From: PCC-6406 sp964353225
Lineage (GTDB): Bacteria; Cyanobacteriota; Cyanobacteriia; Phormidesmidales; Phormidesmidaceae
NCBI GenBank assembly: GCA_964353225.1
Contig: CAYGVA010000117.1
Location: 1 to 13,101, forward strand
Direction: 5' to 3'
Length of the DNA: 13,101 nt
Below the pieces are notes generated by a model, which had not been told where the DNA came from, searched no databases, and saw nothing but the letters and a program-made list of their open reading frames with translations. The position numbers and the translations under genes were made by a program. Positions 1-8,309 of this stretch are shown here, one piece after another (positions within the stretch are counted from its first letter, which is position 1; every line of letters begins with the position of its first letter).

Positions 1-38
1 ATGGTCAGAGCGGTGAGGGCGATGGCGAAGCGTTTCAT
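1..38 (-). CDS. N-terminal start of a probable exported protein (partial)
   Basis: Only the first 12 codons and part of the thirteenth lie in the window; the gene runs leftward off the edge. The visible peptide is MKRFAIALTALT: a short basic n-region followed by a hydrophobic stretch, the usual opening of a Sec signal peptide. The start is supported by a strong Shine-Dalgarno sequence, CTAAGGAGT, with AAGGAG about 9 nt upstream of the ATG on the minus strand. The gene diverges from hsdM and is probably the edge of the neighbouring chromosome rather than part of the defence region. Its function cannot be told. Confidence 0.6.
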   Translation of the reverse strand, partial: MKRFAIALTALT

Positions 39-297
39 AGTCTTGGACTCCTTAGGTGTGATGTGTGGTTTGTTCAATCATCTTGAGTACTACTATCGCG
101 GTGGTCTCTGAGGGGCTTCTGACCGGTAAATAAGCTGACCTTAATGGCTAACTGAGAAAGCTGAGGAGAGCCCGTTGGGGGACTGAATCGGCGTGAGCGG
201 GGTCACAGATGGGGGGCAGAAACCACAAAATGGCTCACATCTACCCAGGCGAACGACGGCAGCATGATGCCCGTCGCAAACGGCTCCACTTCAAACC

Positions 298-323
298 CAC
301 TAACTTCTGATTAAAAGTTAGTG
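298..323. repeat. Perfect 9-bp inverted repeat (hairpin)
   Basis: CACTAACTT at 298-306 and AAGTTAGTG at 315-323 are perfect inverted copies separated by an 8-nt A+T-rich loop. No T-run follows on either strand, so it is not a canonical intrinsic terminator. It could be an operator, an RNA hairpin or the trace of a mobile element. Confidence 0.6.
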
Positions 324-485
324 AGATGAGGGTTCTTTCTGCCTTGCGACTGTTCGGCTGCCTTCTGGCTAAAATGGCCGGATGCCAAGCCTCAGGGGTT
401 GCGGTGTGTAAGGTTCTGTTCCAGGCGACCACAAGAAATAAAACCCGGAAAGATAGACCAGACCAGACTTTCACTGGCAGAATGG

Positions 486-536
486 CCCGAGACTGCTATG
501 AACCCGAGACTGCTATGAACCCGAGACTGCTATGAA
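486..536 (+). repeat. Perfect 17-bp tandem repeat, three copies
   Basis: The unit CCCGAGACTGCTATGAA occurs three times head to tail without a mismatch (486-502, 503-519, 520-536), ending 76 bp before the hsdM start codon. Identical short repeats can gain or lose copies by slippage. Because it sits in the presumed promoter or leader of the restriction-modification operon, copy number could change spacing or binding sites. The unit is not a multiple of three and is not in a supported gene. Confidence 0.9.
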
Positions 537-612
537 TATGGCTGTGAGTCCCTAATCCCCTTATATAGCCCTGCCCTCGCGCCCTTGGTCTTAACAGCCG
601 CTGCTGGTCTTT

Positions 613-2589
613 ATGAACGCCTCGAATCACTCCCAAACCGCTGCTTTCCTCTGGTCGATCGCCGACCTGTTACGGGGGGACTTCAAACAATCCCAATATG
701 GTCGGGTGATTCTGCCCTTTACCCTGCTGCGGCGGTTGGAATGCGTCTTAGAACCCAATAAGGACAAGGTGTTGGCTGAGGCCCAAGCCCAGCAGGGTAA
801 GCCTGATTTGGTGCGAGAAAAGCTACTGTTGCGGGCCGCAACCCAGCAGTTTTACAATGCCTCCCCCCTGTCTTTGGGCCGCCTGTCTGATTCCCAGACG
901 GCGGATGACCTGATGAGCTATGTGCAGTCCTTCAGTGCCGATGCACGGGAAATCTTTGAGCACTTTCACTTTGAGGATTTTGTTCAACAGCTAGAGGCCA
1001 GCAACCTGCTGTACCAGGTGGTGCAGCGCTTTGCAGCGGTTGATCTAAGCCCCGCCCATATCGACAACTTTGGCATGGGCATCATCTTTGAGGAGCTGAT
1101 TCGCAAGTTTGCCGAAAGTTCCAACGAAACCGCTGGGGAACACTTCACCCCCCGCGATATTGTCCACCTCACCACCTCCCTGGTGATCACCGGCCAAGAC
1201 CATAAGCTCACCCCCAACAGCATCGTTACCATCTACGACCCCACCGCTGGCACCGGCGGATTCTTGTCCGAGGGGGACGAGTACATTCAGACCACCAGCG
1301 AGAAAGTGACGGTATCGCTCCACGGGCAAGAGTTGAACCCCGAGTCCTACGCCATCTGCAAAGCCGACATGCTGATCAAGGGGCAGGATGTCAGCAACAT
1401 CAAGCTGGGCAACACCCTGTCAGAAGACCAACTGGCGGCCAATCGCTTCGACTTTATGCTCAGCAATCCGCCCTTTGGGGTGGAGTGGAAGAAGGTGCAA
1501 AAGCGGGTCACCGATGAGCACAAAGAGCGCGGCTTTGCTGGCCGCTTTGGCCCTGGCCTGCCCCGCGTCTCCGATGGGTCGCTGTTGTTTCTCTTGCACC
1601 TGGTCAGCAAGATGCGCGACCCCCGCGAGGGGGGCTCTCGCATTGGCATTATTCTCAACGGCTCACCGTTGTTTACCGGTGGGGCAGGCAGTGGGGAGTC
1701 AGAAATTCGCCGCTATCTATTGCAAAACGATCTGGTAGAGGCGATCGTCGCCCTGCCCACCGACATGTTCTACAACACCGGCATTTCCACCTATGTGTGG
1801 ATTCTGTCGAACCACAAACCAGAGCAGCGCCAGGGCAAAGTGCAGCTCATCGACGGCACCGGGCAATACAGCAAAATGCGTAAGTCTTTGGGCAGTAAGC
1901 GTCAGTACCTGGATGAGGCGCAAATAGAAGCGATCGTGCGGCTCTATGGCCGCTTTGAAGAAACGCCCCAAAGCAAGATTTTTCCCATCGAGGCGTTTGG
2001 CTATCGCCGTATCACCATTGAACGTCCCTTACGGCTAGCGTTTGCGGTGACGCCGGAGCGCATCCAGGCGGTGCTGGCGGAAAAGGCCATCCAAAAGCTG
2101 GATGCTGACATCCAGGGCAAGCTGGCCGAAGCGTTAGCAACCCTGGTTGAGGAACCGGTGTGTCTCAGCCGCGCCGCATTTACCAAGCTGCTGAAACAGG
2201 CCCTCCAGGTGCATGACGTACCCACCAGTGCCGCTGTGCTGAAAGCGTTGCTGAATGGGTTGGGGGAGCGTCATCCAGAGGCAGAGGTTTGTAAAACCAA
2301 AGGCCAGCCAGAGCCAGACACAGGGCTACGGGACTATGAAAATGTGCCATTGGGGGAGGCGATCTCTGACTATTTTGAGCGGGAGGTGAAACCCCATGTG
2401 CCCGATGCCTGGATTGATCGGGGCAAGTGCGATGCCCTGGATAAGGAAGTGGGCATTGTCGGGTTTGAGATTCCCTTTAATCGGCATTTTTATGTGTTCC
2501 AGCCGCCGCGCCCCTTAGAAGACATTGACCGCGACCTAAAGGCTTGCACCGACCGGATTAAGCAGATGATTGAGGAGCTGTCGGCATGA
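613..2589 (+). CDS. hsdM: Type I restriction-modification system DNA methyltransferase subunit (HsdM)
   Basis: N6-adenine methyltransferase subunit of a type I restriction-modification enzyme. With HsdS it methylates host target sites using S-adenosylmethionine, and with HsdR it forms the restriction complex. Residues about 8-170 match the helical HsdM N-terminal domain. The segment EHFTPRDIVHL (about 176-186) precedes the catalytic domain. The SAM-binding motif I is DPTAGTGGF (209-217) and the catalytic motif IV is NPPF (285-288). Residues about 480-658 form a long C-terminal region before the junction with hsdS. At 658 residues it is somewhat longer than many HsdM proteins (about 500), in line with the longer subfamily. 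The Shine-Dalgarno sequence before the ATG is weak, but the N-terminus fits the family. It is first in the operon, and its TGA overlaps the hsdS ATG by 4 nt (ATGA), indicating translational coupling. Confidence 0.95.
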   Translation: MNASNHSQTAAFLWSIADLLRGDFKQSQYGRVILPFTLLRRLECVLEPNKDKVLAEAQAQQGKPDLVREKLLLRAATQQFYNASPLSLGRLSDSQTADDLMSYVQSFSADAREIFEHFHFEDFVQQLEASNLLYQVVQRFAAVDLSPAHIDNFGMGIIFEELIRKFAESSNETAGEHFTPRDIVHLTTSLVITGQDHKLTPNSIVTIYDPTAGTGGFLSEGDEYIQTTSEKVTVSLHGQELNPESYAICKADMLIKGQDVSNIKLGNTLSEDQLAANRFDFMLSNPPFGVEWKKVQKRVTDEHKERGFAGRFGPGLPRVSDGSLLFLLHLVSKMRDPREGGSRIGIILNGSPLFTGGAGSGESEIRRYLLQNDLVEAIVALPTDMFYNTGISTYVWILSNHKPEQRQGKVQLIDGTGQYSKMRKSLGSKRQYLDEAQIEAIVRLYGRFEETPQSKIFPIEAFGYRRITIERPLRLAFAVTPERIQAVLAEKAIQKLDADIQGKLAEALATLVEEPVCLSRAAFTKLLKQALQVHDVPTSAAVLKALLNGLGERHPEAEVCKTKGQPEPDTGLRDYENVPLGEAISDYFEREVKPHVPDAWIDRGKCDALDKEVGIVGFEIPFNRHFYVFQPPRPLEDIDRDLKACTDRIKQMIEELSA

Positions 2590-3884
2590 GCTTTCCGAGG
2601 TATGAGACGTATAAGGATTCTGGGGTGGAATGGTTGGGGGAAGTGCCAGAACATTGGTTGATGGGCGCTTTCAAGCATATGGCTTTGATACGCAATGGAA
2701 GAGATTATAAAGGTGTAGAAAGTCCAGAGGGCAATTATCCAGTGATAGGTTCCGGTGGGCAGTTTTCCAGAGCAAACCATTTCCTTTACGATGGCGAATC
2801 TGTGCTTTTGGGACGTAAGGGAACAATTGATAAACCCCTATATATCAATGGTCGATTCTGGACTGTTGACACGATGTTTTACACCGAAGTTTTGCATCGT
2901 GCAGATGCTAAGTTTTTATACTATTTTTCTCTAACAATTCCGTTTCACTACTATTCGACAAGTACGGCGTTACCCAGTATGACACAGGAAGATTTGTCGA
3001 ATCATCCTATGGCAATTCCTCCGCTTTCAGAACAAACTCAAACCGCTAATTTCCTCGACCACGAAACCGCCCGTATTGATGCCTTAATCGCCGAGCAAGA
3101 GCGGCTGATCGAACTGCTGAAGGAAAAGCGACAGGCTGTTATTTCCCATGCGGTCACCAAGGGCCTCGACCCCACCGCCCCGATGAAAGACTCCGGCGTT
3201 GAATGGCTGGGGGAAGTGCCAGAGCATTGGGAAACAGGTAAATTTAAGTGGTTCCTAAGAACTGCGAGTGGAGGGACACCGCCATCAAGTGATAGAAGCA
3301 CATATTACGACGGTGATATACCCTGGCTGAGAAGCTTGGACCTTAATGATGACCTCATCACCGATTTTGAGGTCAACGTGACCCAGAGGGCTATTGAGGA
3401 GACGTCCTGCAAAATGGTTCCTAAAAATTCCGTCCTCATTGCTATGTATGGAGGAGACGGAACGATTGGTAAAAATGGTCTTTTGATGTTTGATTCTGCC
3501 ATCAATCAGGCTCTTTGTGCTTTTTTGCCTTCTCCGAATTTTGAGTCGAAATATTTACACCGTTATATTCAGTTTTACCGTCCTTATTGGATGATTAATG
3601 CTGAAAGTTCTAGAAAAGATCCGAATATTGGACAAGACAGGATAGGTGATCACTATATTCCAATCCCTCCTATACGAGAGCAAAATAAAATCGCCGATTT
3701 TTTAGAAGAAGAGCTATCAAAACTCAATAATTTATCGATTGAAGCAAATTTACTTGTAAGTCACCTCCAAGAACGCCGCTCTGCCCTGATTTCCGCCGCC
3801 GTAACGGGAAAGATTGATGTACGGGGCTGGCAAGCACCGGACAGTAACACCCCTGCCCCAACCCTAGAGGCCGCCCATGGCTGA
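2586..3884 (+). CDS. hsdS: Type I restriction-modification specificity subunit (HsdS)
   Basis: DNA-recognition subunit that sets the split target sequence for the HsdM/HsdR complex. It has the classical duplicated layout. Each half opens with the same 15 residues, KDSGVEWLGEVPEHW (10-24 and 201-215). A target recognition domain follows (about 25-145 and 216-360), then a conserved helical spacer starting SEQ..TANFLDHE (148 onward) and REQNKIADFLEEE (364 onward). The second TRD carries the frequent GGTP...Y.G.IPWLRS signature (about 229-250). Both helical spacers end in a similar segment (QAVISHAVTKG, SALISAAVTGK). Its 432 residues are typical. The TRDs are visibly richer in A+T than the conserved segments, consistent with TRD exchange by horizontal transfer. 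It overlaps hsdM by 4 nt and hsdR by 8 nt. Confidence 0.95.
   Translation: MSFPRYETYKDSGVEWLGEVPEHWLMGAFKHMALIRNGRDYKGVESPEGNYPVIGSGGQFSRANHFLYDGESVLLGRKGTIDKPLYINGRFWTVDTMFYTEVLHRADAKFLYYFSLTIPFHYYSTSTALPSMTQEDLSNHPMAIPPLSEQTQTANFLDHETARIDALIAEQERLIELLKEKRQAVISHAVTKGLDPTAPMKDSGVEWLGEVPEHWETGKFKWFLRTASGGTPPSSDRSTYYDGDIPWLRSLDLNDDLITDFEVNVTQRAIEETSCKMVPKNSVLIAMYGGDGTIGKNGLLMFDSAINQALCAFLPSPNFESKYLHRYIQFYRPYWMINAESSRKDPNIGQDRIGDHYIPIPPIREQNKIADFLEEELSKLNNLSIEANLLVSHLQERRSALISAAVTGKIDVRGWQAPDSNTPAPTLEAAHG
2613..2657 (+). repeat. Direct repeat within hsdS, copy 1
   Basis: This 45-bp segment encodes the same 15 residues as 3186-3230. The two copies differ at 7 positions, all synonymous, with a long identical core around GGGGGAAGTGCCAGA. 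The pair brackets the first TRD and could serve as homology for TRD exchange. Confidence 0.85.
3186..3230 (+). repeat. Direct repeat within hsdS, copy 2
   Basis: Second copy of the 45-bp segment at 2613-2657, at the entry to the second TRD. It encodes the identical 15-residue sequence. Confidence 0.85.
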
Positions 3885-6800
3885 TAGTAAAGAACTCGCC
3901 TTCCAGCAAGACATCATCAATGCCATGGCCGCCCAAGGTTGGCTGGTGGGCACGTCTGCGGGCTACGACGCTAAAACCGCTCTTTATACCGAAGACCTGC
4001 TGGCCTACTTCCAAACCGCTTGGCCAGATCGCTGGCAAAAACTCTGCAAAAACAACCCTAGCGACCCCGAAGGCATCCTGATTCAAAAAACCGTCCGTGC
4101 CCTGGAAAAAACCGGCACCCTCGATGTGCTGCGCCATGGCTACAAACTGCCGGGTCTGAAGGTGGAGCTGTGCAGCTTCAAACCCGACCACGGCATGAAC
4201 CCCGACACCCAAACCCGCTACCAGGCCAACCGCCTGCGGGTGGTGCCTGAGGTGTCTTACTCCCCCCATGCCCGCAAGGGGCCAGACTCAACCAATAACT
4301 ACAATCCCCGTCTCGACCTGGTGCTGTTCGTCAACGGCATCCCCACCGCCACCCTGGAACTCAAAAGCGAGTTCAAGCAATCCATCGAAAACGCCAAGCG
4401 CCAGTATTGCAGCGATCGCCCCGTCAAAGACCCGGTGACCCGCAAAGCCGAACCGCTGCTGACCTTTAAGCGCGGTGCCCTGGTCCACTTCGCCGTTAGT
4501 CAACAAGAGGTGGCCATGACCACCCAACTGAAAGGCAAAGAAACCTTCTTTCTACCCTTCAACCAGGGCACCACGGAGGGCGGCGCTGGTAATCCTGCCC
4601 CCGATGACGAGAATACGTACGCCACCAGCTATCTGTGGGAACAACTGTTTCAACCCGATGCTTGGCTGAAGGTATTGGGCCGATTCCTGCACCTCCAGAA
4701 GCCTAAAGAAGAAGGCTTTGACGGCAGCATCACCCAAAAGGAAAAGCTGATCTTCCCGCGCTATCACCAGTGGCAGGTGGTGAATCAACTGATTGACACC
4801 ACCCACAGGGAAGGGGCAGGCAAACGCTATCTGATCCAGCACAGCGCCGGGTCCGGTAAGTCCAACTCCATCGCCTGGGCAGCTCACCAGTTGGCCTCCC
4901 TCTATGACGACAGCGGCCAAAAGCTGTTTAGCTCCGTCATCGTCGTCACCGATCGCACGGTGCTGGATAGTCAACTGCAAGACACCATTTACCAGTTTGA
5001 GCACGCCCAAGGCGTCGTCGTGCCCATTACCCGCGAGGGCACCAGCCAAAGCAAATCCGAACAATTGGCCGAGGCCCTTAGCGCCCAGACCCGCATCATC
5101 ATCGTCACCATCCAGACCTTTCCCGCCCTGTTTGATGCCCTGGATAAACACCCCACCCTGGCCAGCGGCTGCTATGCGGTGATCGCCGACGAAGCCCACT
5201 CCTCCCAAACCGGTTCCGCCGCCAGTAAGCTCAAGGCGATTCTGGGCAGTGATGATACCGACAACCCGGAGCGGGAAGCCATCAGCGCCGAAGAATTGTT
5301 AGATGCTGCGGTCCAGGCCCGCCGCCCCAACGATCGCATCAGCTACTACGCCTTTACCGCCACCCCCAAGGCCAAAACCCTAGAACTGTTTGGCCGCCCG
5401 CCAAACCCAGCCCAGCCCCCTAGTGCCGACAATAAGCCTGAGGCGTTTCACCTCTATTCCATGCGCCAGGCCATCGAAGAGGGCTTTATCCTCGATGTGC
5501 TGCTGAACTACACCACCTACGCCACCGCCTGGAAGATTGCCCATCCTAACGGCGAGGATACGGAAGTTGATTCCAAAAAGGCCCGCACCAAACTGGCCCG
5601 CTGGGTGCGGCTCCACCCCTACAACATCAGCCAAAAGGTGCAGGTGATTGTGGAACATTTCCGCGACCATGTACGCCACCTGCTCAACGGTCAGGCCAAG
5701 GCCATGGTCGTTACCGGCAGCCGTCAAGAGGCGGTGCGCTACCAACTGGCCCTGCAAGCCTATATCAAAGAAAAGGGCTATACCGATGTATATTCCCTGG
5801 TGGCGTTCTCTGGAAGCGTGTTACCCGATGAGGTCATCCCGGAGGAAGTCACCGAAACCAGCAGTAGGCTAAATCCGGGACTCAACGGGCGCGACCTGGC
5901 CAAAGCCTTTGATACGCCAGATTTTAATGTGCTGATCGTGGCCAACAAATACCAGACCGGCTTCAATCAGCCCAAGCTCTGCGTCATGTATGTGGACAAG
6001 AAGCTGGACGGGGTGGATTGCGTTCAAACCCTATCGCGCTTGAACCGTACCTTCCCCGGCAAAGAGATTTTTATCCTGGATTTTTTCAACGACCCCCAAG
6101 ACATTCTCAATGCCTTCTTGCCTTACTACACCAAGGCTGAGTTAGCCGATGTTTCAGACCCGCAGCTCATCTATGACCTGCAAGCCAAGCTGGATGCCGA
6201 GGGCATTTATCACTGGAATGAGGTAGAAGCCTTTGCCCTGGCCTTCTTTGACCCCAAGGCCGCGAATACCAAGCTCAGTTACCACTGCAAACCAGCGGTA
6301 GACCGCTTTGCCCAGCGCTATAAAACCGCTGAAGCCGACCGGCGCAAAGCGTATGACCGCAAGCGCACGGCTGAAGGGAACGGTGACACGGTTGGTTTCA
6401 AACAAGCCGAACATGACCTCACTCAGGCCGGGGAACAGCTTGACCAACTTGACCTATTCAAAAAGAACCTCAAGAGCTTTGTGCGGCTGTATGAGTTCCT
6501 GTCTCAGATTGTTGATTACGAAGACCGCGAACTCGAACAGCTCTGTGTCTATGGCAAGTCCCTCTATCCCCTGCTGCGGGTGGATCGTCTGGACCAAGAG
6601 GACGTGGACATCTCTGAGCTGGCCTTGACCCACTACCGCCTCACCAAACAAGCCGAACAACAGCTCCGGCTAGAGGAAGACCAAGGCGAGCACCCCCTCA
6701 AACCGGGCAGCGATATTGGCAGCGGCAAAGCCCATGACCCTGAGAAAAAGCGCCTCTCAGAAATTATCGAAGCATTGAATGACCTATTTGGGGCAGAGGT

Positions 6801-7092
6801 CAGCGATGAGGACCAGCTTCAGTTCCTGAATGCGATCGCCAATCGAATTAGCCGCGAAGAAGACGTGATGGCTCAGGTCAACAATCACAAACCTGAACAG
6901 GTGATGCACGGCTTATTTCCAAAGCGGGTGGTGGATACGGTCCTCGATGCCATGACCGACCACGAGAAACTGTCTCTTGAAGTGTTGGATAACGAGGAGT
7001 CAGGCCGCAAGTTTGCGTTACTGGTACTGAGGATGCTGACGGCAGCGAGCAGGCCGAATAACAGCGGCAGTGCTGGTCGGGCGGTGGGGTAA
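3877..7092 (+). CDS. hsdR: Type I restriction endonuclease subunit (HsdR)
   Basis: ATP-dependent translocase and nuclease subunit of the type I enzyme. It pulls in DNA from an unmethylated target and cuts at a distance. The N-terminal PD-(D/E)xK nuclease motif is visible as RLDLVL (D147) and LELKSEF (E161, K163). The superfamily 2 helicase motor follows: Walker A SAGSGKS (323-329), DEAH box (438-441), TATP motif III (494-497) and a motif VI-like QTLSRLNR (717-724). Residues about 780-1060 are the helical C-terminal region that binds the methylase core. The length of 1071 residues is normal and no frameshift is visible, so the protein should be functional. The ATG overlaps the hsdS stop by 8 nt. 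A HIP1 octamer lies in the coding sequence at 4412-4419 and another at 6832-6839. Confidence 0.95.
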   Translation: MADSKELAFQQDIINAMAAQGWLVGTSAGYDAKTALYTEDLLAYFQTAWPDRWQKLCKNNPSDPEGILIQKTVRALEKTGTLDVLRHGYKLPGLKVELCSFKPDHGMNPDTQTRYQANRLRVVPEVSYSPHARKGPDSTNNYNPRLDLVLFVNGIPTATLELKSEFKQSIENAKRQYCSDRPVKDPVTRKAEPLLTFKRGALVHFAVSQQEVAMTTQLKGKETFFLPFNQGTTEGGAGNPAPDDENTYATSYLWEQLFQPDAWLKVLGRFLHLQKPKEEGFDGSITQKEKLIFPRYHQWQVVNQLIDTTHREGAGKRYLIQHSAGSGKSNSIAWAAHQLASLYDDSGQKLFSSVIVVTDRTVLDSQLQDTIYQFEHAQGVVVPITREGTSQSKSEQLAEALSAQTRIIIVTIQTFPALFDALDKHPTLASGCYAVIADEAHSSQTGSAASKLKAILGSDDTDNPEREAISAEELLDAAVQARRPNDRISYYAFTATPKAKTLELFGRPPNPAQPPSADNKPEAFHLYSMRQAIEEGFILDVLLNYTTYATAWKIAHPNGEDTEVDSKKARTKLARWVRLHPYNISQKVQVIVEHFRDHVRHLLNGQAKAMVVTGSRQEAVRYQLALQAYIKEKGYTDVYSLVAFSGSVLPDEVIPEEVTETSSRLNPGLNGRDLAKAFDTPDFNVLIVANKYQTGFNQPKLCVMYVDKKLDGVDCVQTLSRLNRTFPGKEIFILDFFNDPQDILNAFLPYYTKAELADVSDPQLIYDLQAKLDAEGIYHWNEVEAFALAFFDPKAANTKLSYHCKPAVDRFAQRYKTAEADRRKAYDRKRTAEGNGDTVGFKQAEHDLTQAGEQLDQLDLFKKNLKSFVRLYEFLSQIVDYEDRELEQLCVYGKSLYPLLRVDRLDQEDVDISELALTHYRLTKQAEQQLRLEEDQGEHPLKPGSDIGSGKAHDPEKKRLSEIIEALNDLFGAEVSDEDQLQFLNAIANRISREEDVMAQVNNHKPEQVMHGLFPKRVVDTVLDAMTDHEKLSLEVLDNEESGRKFALLVLRMLTAASRPNNSGSAGRAVG

Positions 7093-7124
7093 GTCCATGC
7101 AGTTCTTAGGATTACAGCTCAATA

Positions 7125-7919
7125 ATGATTTTTTATTCTGAATCAACGTGGCCTCAGCATTTGATTGATTTCCTTGATAAACACTTTGATGTACTGATGG
7201 GATATGAACAGCATGACGCCAAGGTGATGCAGGATTACTTGCATCCTGACAATAAGTTACCGATGGCTTTTATGCCTGCAAATCCTTTCGCCGAAGAATA
7301 TGAATCGATCACATTGGAAATAGAAAATTTATTGCAATCAGAGACATTGCTTGGATGGCATTGCACGAGGCTAACAGAATATGAAGTCGAGAAAATCCAG
7401 CAAGAAGGGATGCTGCTCCCAAGCTTAGAATTACTTAAAAACCGTATTTCATGTCTTCAGAATAAAGGGCTTATCTCTACTCAAATTGCCAATCGCCTGA
7501 AATCTGAAAACCGCGCAGATGAAGAAATTAGACGAGGAATGCTCTGGTTCTGCTTTTTCCCACCGAGTTCAGCATATCAAAGCGGCATAGAGCGCTTTTT
7601 CAGATATTGGGGCGGTGAGGCTCTTTACAGATGCCATGAGGATGATCCTCAGACAGGTGAGGCATTGATGAGCATAGGCCAGCCCTACTTAATCGAAGCG
7701 GCTGTCCCCATTTCATCACTAGCTCTTAATTTTTTTGGTCAAAAAGTTGCTCGGCAATACTTGATTAATCGTGGTTTTCAGGCAACTGAACCAACTGAGC
7801 ATGAAGACAGAGCATTTTCACCAATTGCTGCTGAAAATATTGTGCGATGTATCGTGCATGGTGATCCAGACTTCTCAGAGTTGACAGGTTGTGATTCTTG
7901 GTCGCCCCCACTTCAGTGA
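7125..7919 (+). CDS. Uncharacterised protein downstream of hsdR, possible ADP-ribosyltransferase-like fold
   Basis: A 264-residue soluble protein with no signal peptide or membrane segment, 32 nt behind hsdR on the same strand and clearly richer in A+T than hsdR. I do not recognise a named family. Motifs that look conserved are GWHCTRLTEYEVEKIQQEG (77-95), a helical stretch (about 99-136), RFFRYWGGEALYRCHE (157-172) and PIAAENIVRCI (233-243). An early His followed by Thr/Arg, a central Tyr-containing segment and a late Glu are the layout of H-Y-E ADP-ribosyltransferase folds, but this is a pattern-level guess. The different base composition suggests a cargo gene added behind the operon. The Shine-Dalgarno sequence is poor (AGGA about 15 nt upstream), so it may be read from the hsd transcript. 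It could be an accessory defence gene or an unrelated passenger. Confidence 0.7.
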   Translation: MIFYSESTWPQHLIDFLDKHFDVLMGYEQHDAKVMQDYLHPDNKLPMAFMPANPFAEEYESITLEIENLLQSETLLGWHCTRLTEYEVEKIQQEGMLLPSLELLKNRISCLQNKGLISTQIANRLKSENRADEEIRRGMLWFCFFPPSSAYQSGIERFFRYWGGEALYRCHEDDPQTGEALMSIGQPYLIEAAVPISSLALNFFGQKVARQYLINRGFQATEPTEHEDRAFSPIAAENIVRCIVHGDPDFSELTGCDSWSPPLQ

Positions 7920-7931
7920 GTTCAAGAAAAA

Positions 7932-8159
7932 TCAAACACGCTTCAAATAGCTTTTTACTGTGTTGTAAGCCAACCCCGTTTCCCGACTCATCTGCCCCTT
8001 TGAGTATCCTGCCGCTTGCATATCAATGAGTTTGGGCTTCCACTTCTCAACCATGGAAGGACGACCAAGGGTTTTGCCCTGAACCCGAACCTGCTTCAGC
8101 CCAGCCTTGGTCCGACTGGATATGTTCACCGCTTCCTGAGCTAGTGAATCAGTTTGACC
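7932..8159 (-). pseudogene. C-terminal remnant of a serine recombinase (resolvase/invertase family)
   Basis: Reading leftward, the open frame encodes the end of the catalytic domain and the DNA-binding tail of a Pin/Hin/resolvase-like serine recombinase: SSRTKAGLKQVRVQGKTLGRP, then a helix-turn-helix around GYSKGQMSRETGLAYNTVKSYLKRV. Intact members are about 180-200 residues. Here the first 120 or so, including the catalytic serine, are missing, and the frame is closed by a stop at 8160-8162. A GTG at 8129 could start a 65-residue DNA-binding fragment, but no good ribosome binding site precedes it. It faces the gene at 7125-7919 tail to tail with a 12-nt gap. It is most likely a relic of an older mobile element, which may mark the rearrangement junction. 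Confidence 0.75.
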
Positions 8160-8237
8160 TCAAGAATTTTATTCTCGGTTTTTTGTCAACTCTTCGCATC
8201 AAAAGTACAAAAAGGCGTTTTCTCTCGTTTTGGAATC

Positions 8238-8270
8238 TAATAGTAGATAAAGAGGAATTATCAACTATTA
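8238..8270. repeat. 13-bp inverted repeat with 7-bp spacer upstream of the tyrosine recombinase
   Basis: TAATAGTAGATAA (8238-8250) and TTATCAACTATTA (8258-8270) are inverted copies with one mismatch in 13 positions, separated by AGAGGAA. Two 11-13-bp arms around a 6-8-bp centre is the standard core-site geometry of tyrosine recombinases, and this one ends 39 bp before the recombinase gene. It may be the crossover (att) core or an operator of that gene; no second copy was seen in the window. Confidence 0.6.
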
Positions 8271-8309
8271 AAGTGAGTCAGTGGTACTTGGTCAGATGGG
8301 GAAGGGTTG

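Larger units (their letters stand above)
39..612. other. Gene-free intergenic region upstream of hsdM
   Basis: About 570 bases without a convincing gene. It should hold the leader of the leftward exported-protein gene and the promoter of the rightward hsdMSR operon. Two repeats inside are listed separately (298-323 and 486-536). A possible -10 element, TATATA, lies at 562-567, about 45 nt before the hsdM ATG, but no good -35 box precedes it. A 33-codon reading frame (209-310) encodes a very basic peptide with no recognisable family. No tRNA or known small RNA was recognised. Confidence 0.6.

Noticed and set aside
209..310. 33-codon basic reading frame in the hsdM leader
   Set aside because: No recognisable family and no good ribosome binding site; too short to support without conservation data.
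241..535. Opposing frames of 77 codons (minus, 241-474) and 69 codons (plus, 326-535)
   Set aside because: No ribosome binding site or family likeness. The plus-strand frame runs into the 17-bp tandem repeat, so both look fortuitous.
3724..5208. Long minus-strand frames opposite hsdR (181, 79 and 218 codons)
   Set aside because: They are G/V/A-rich mirror frames of the strongly supported HsdR coding sequence, with no domain of their own.
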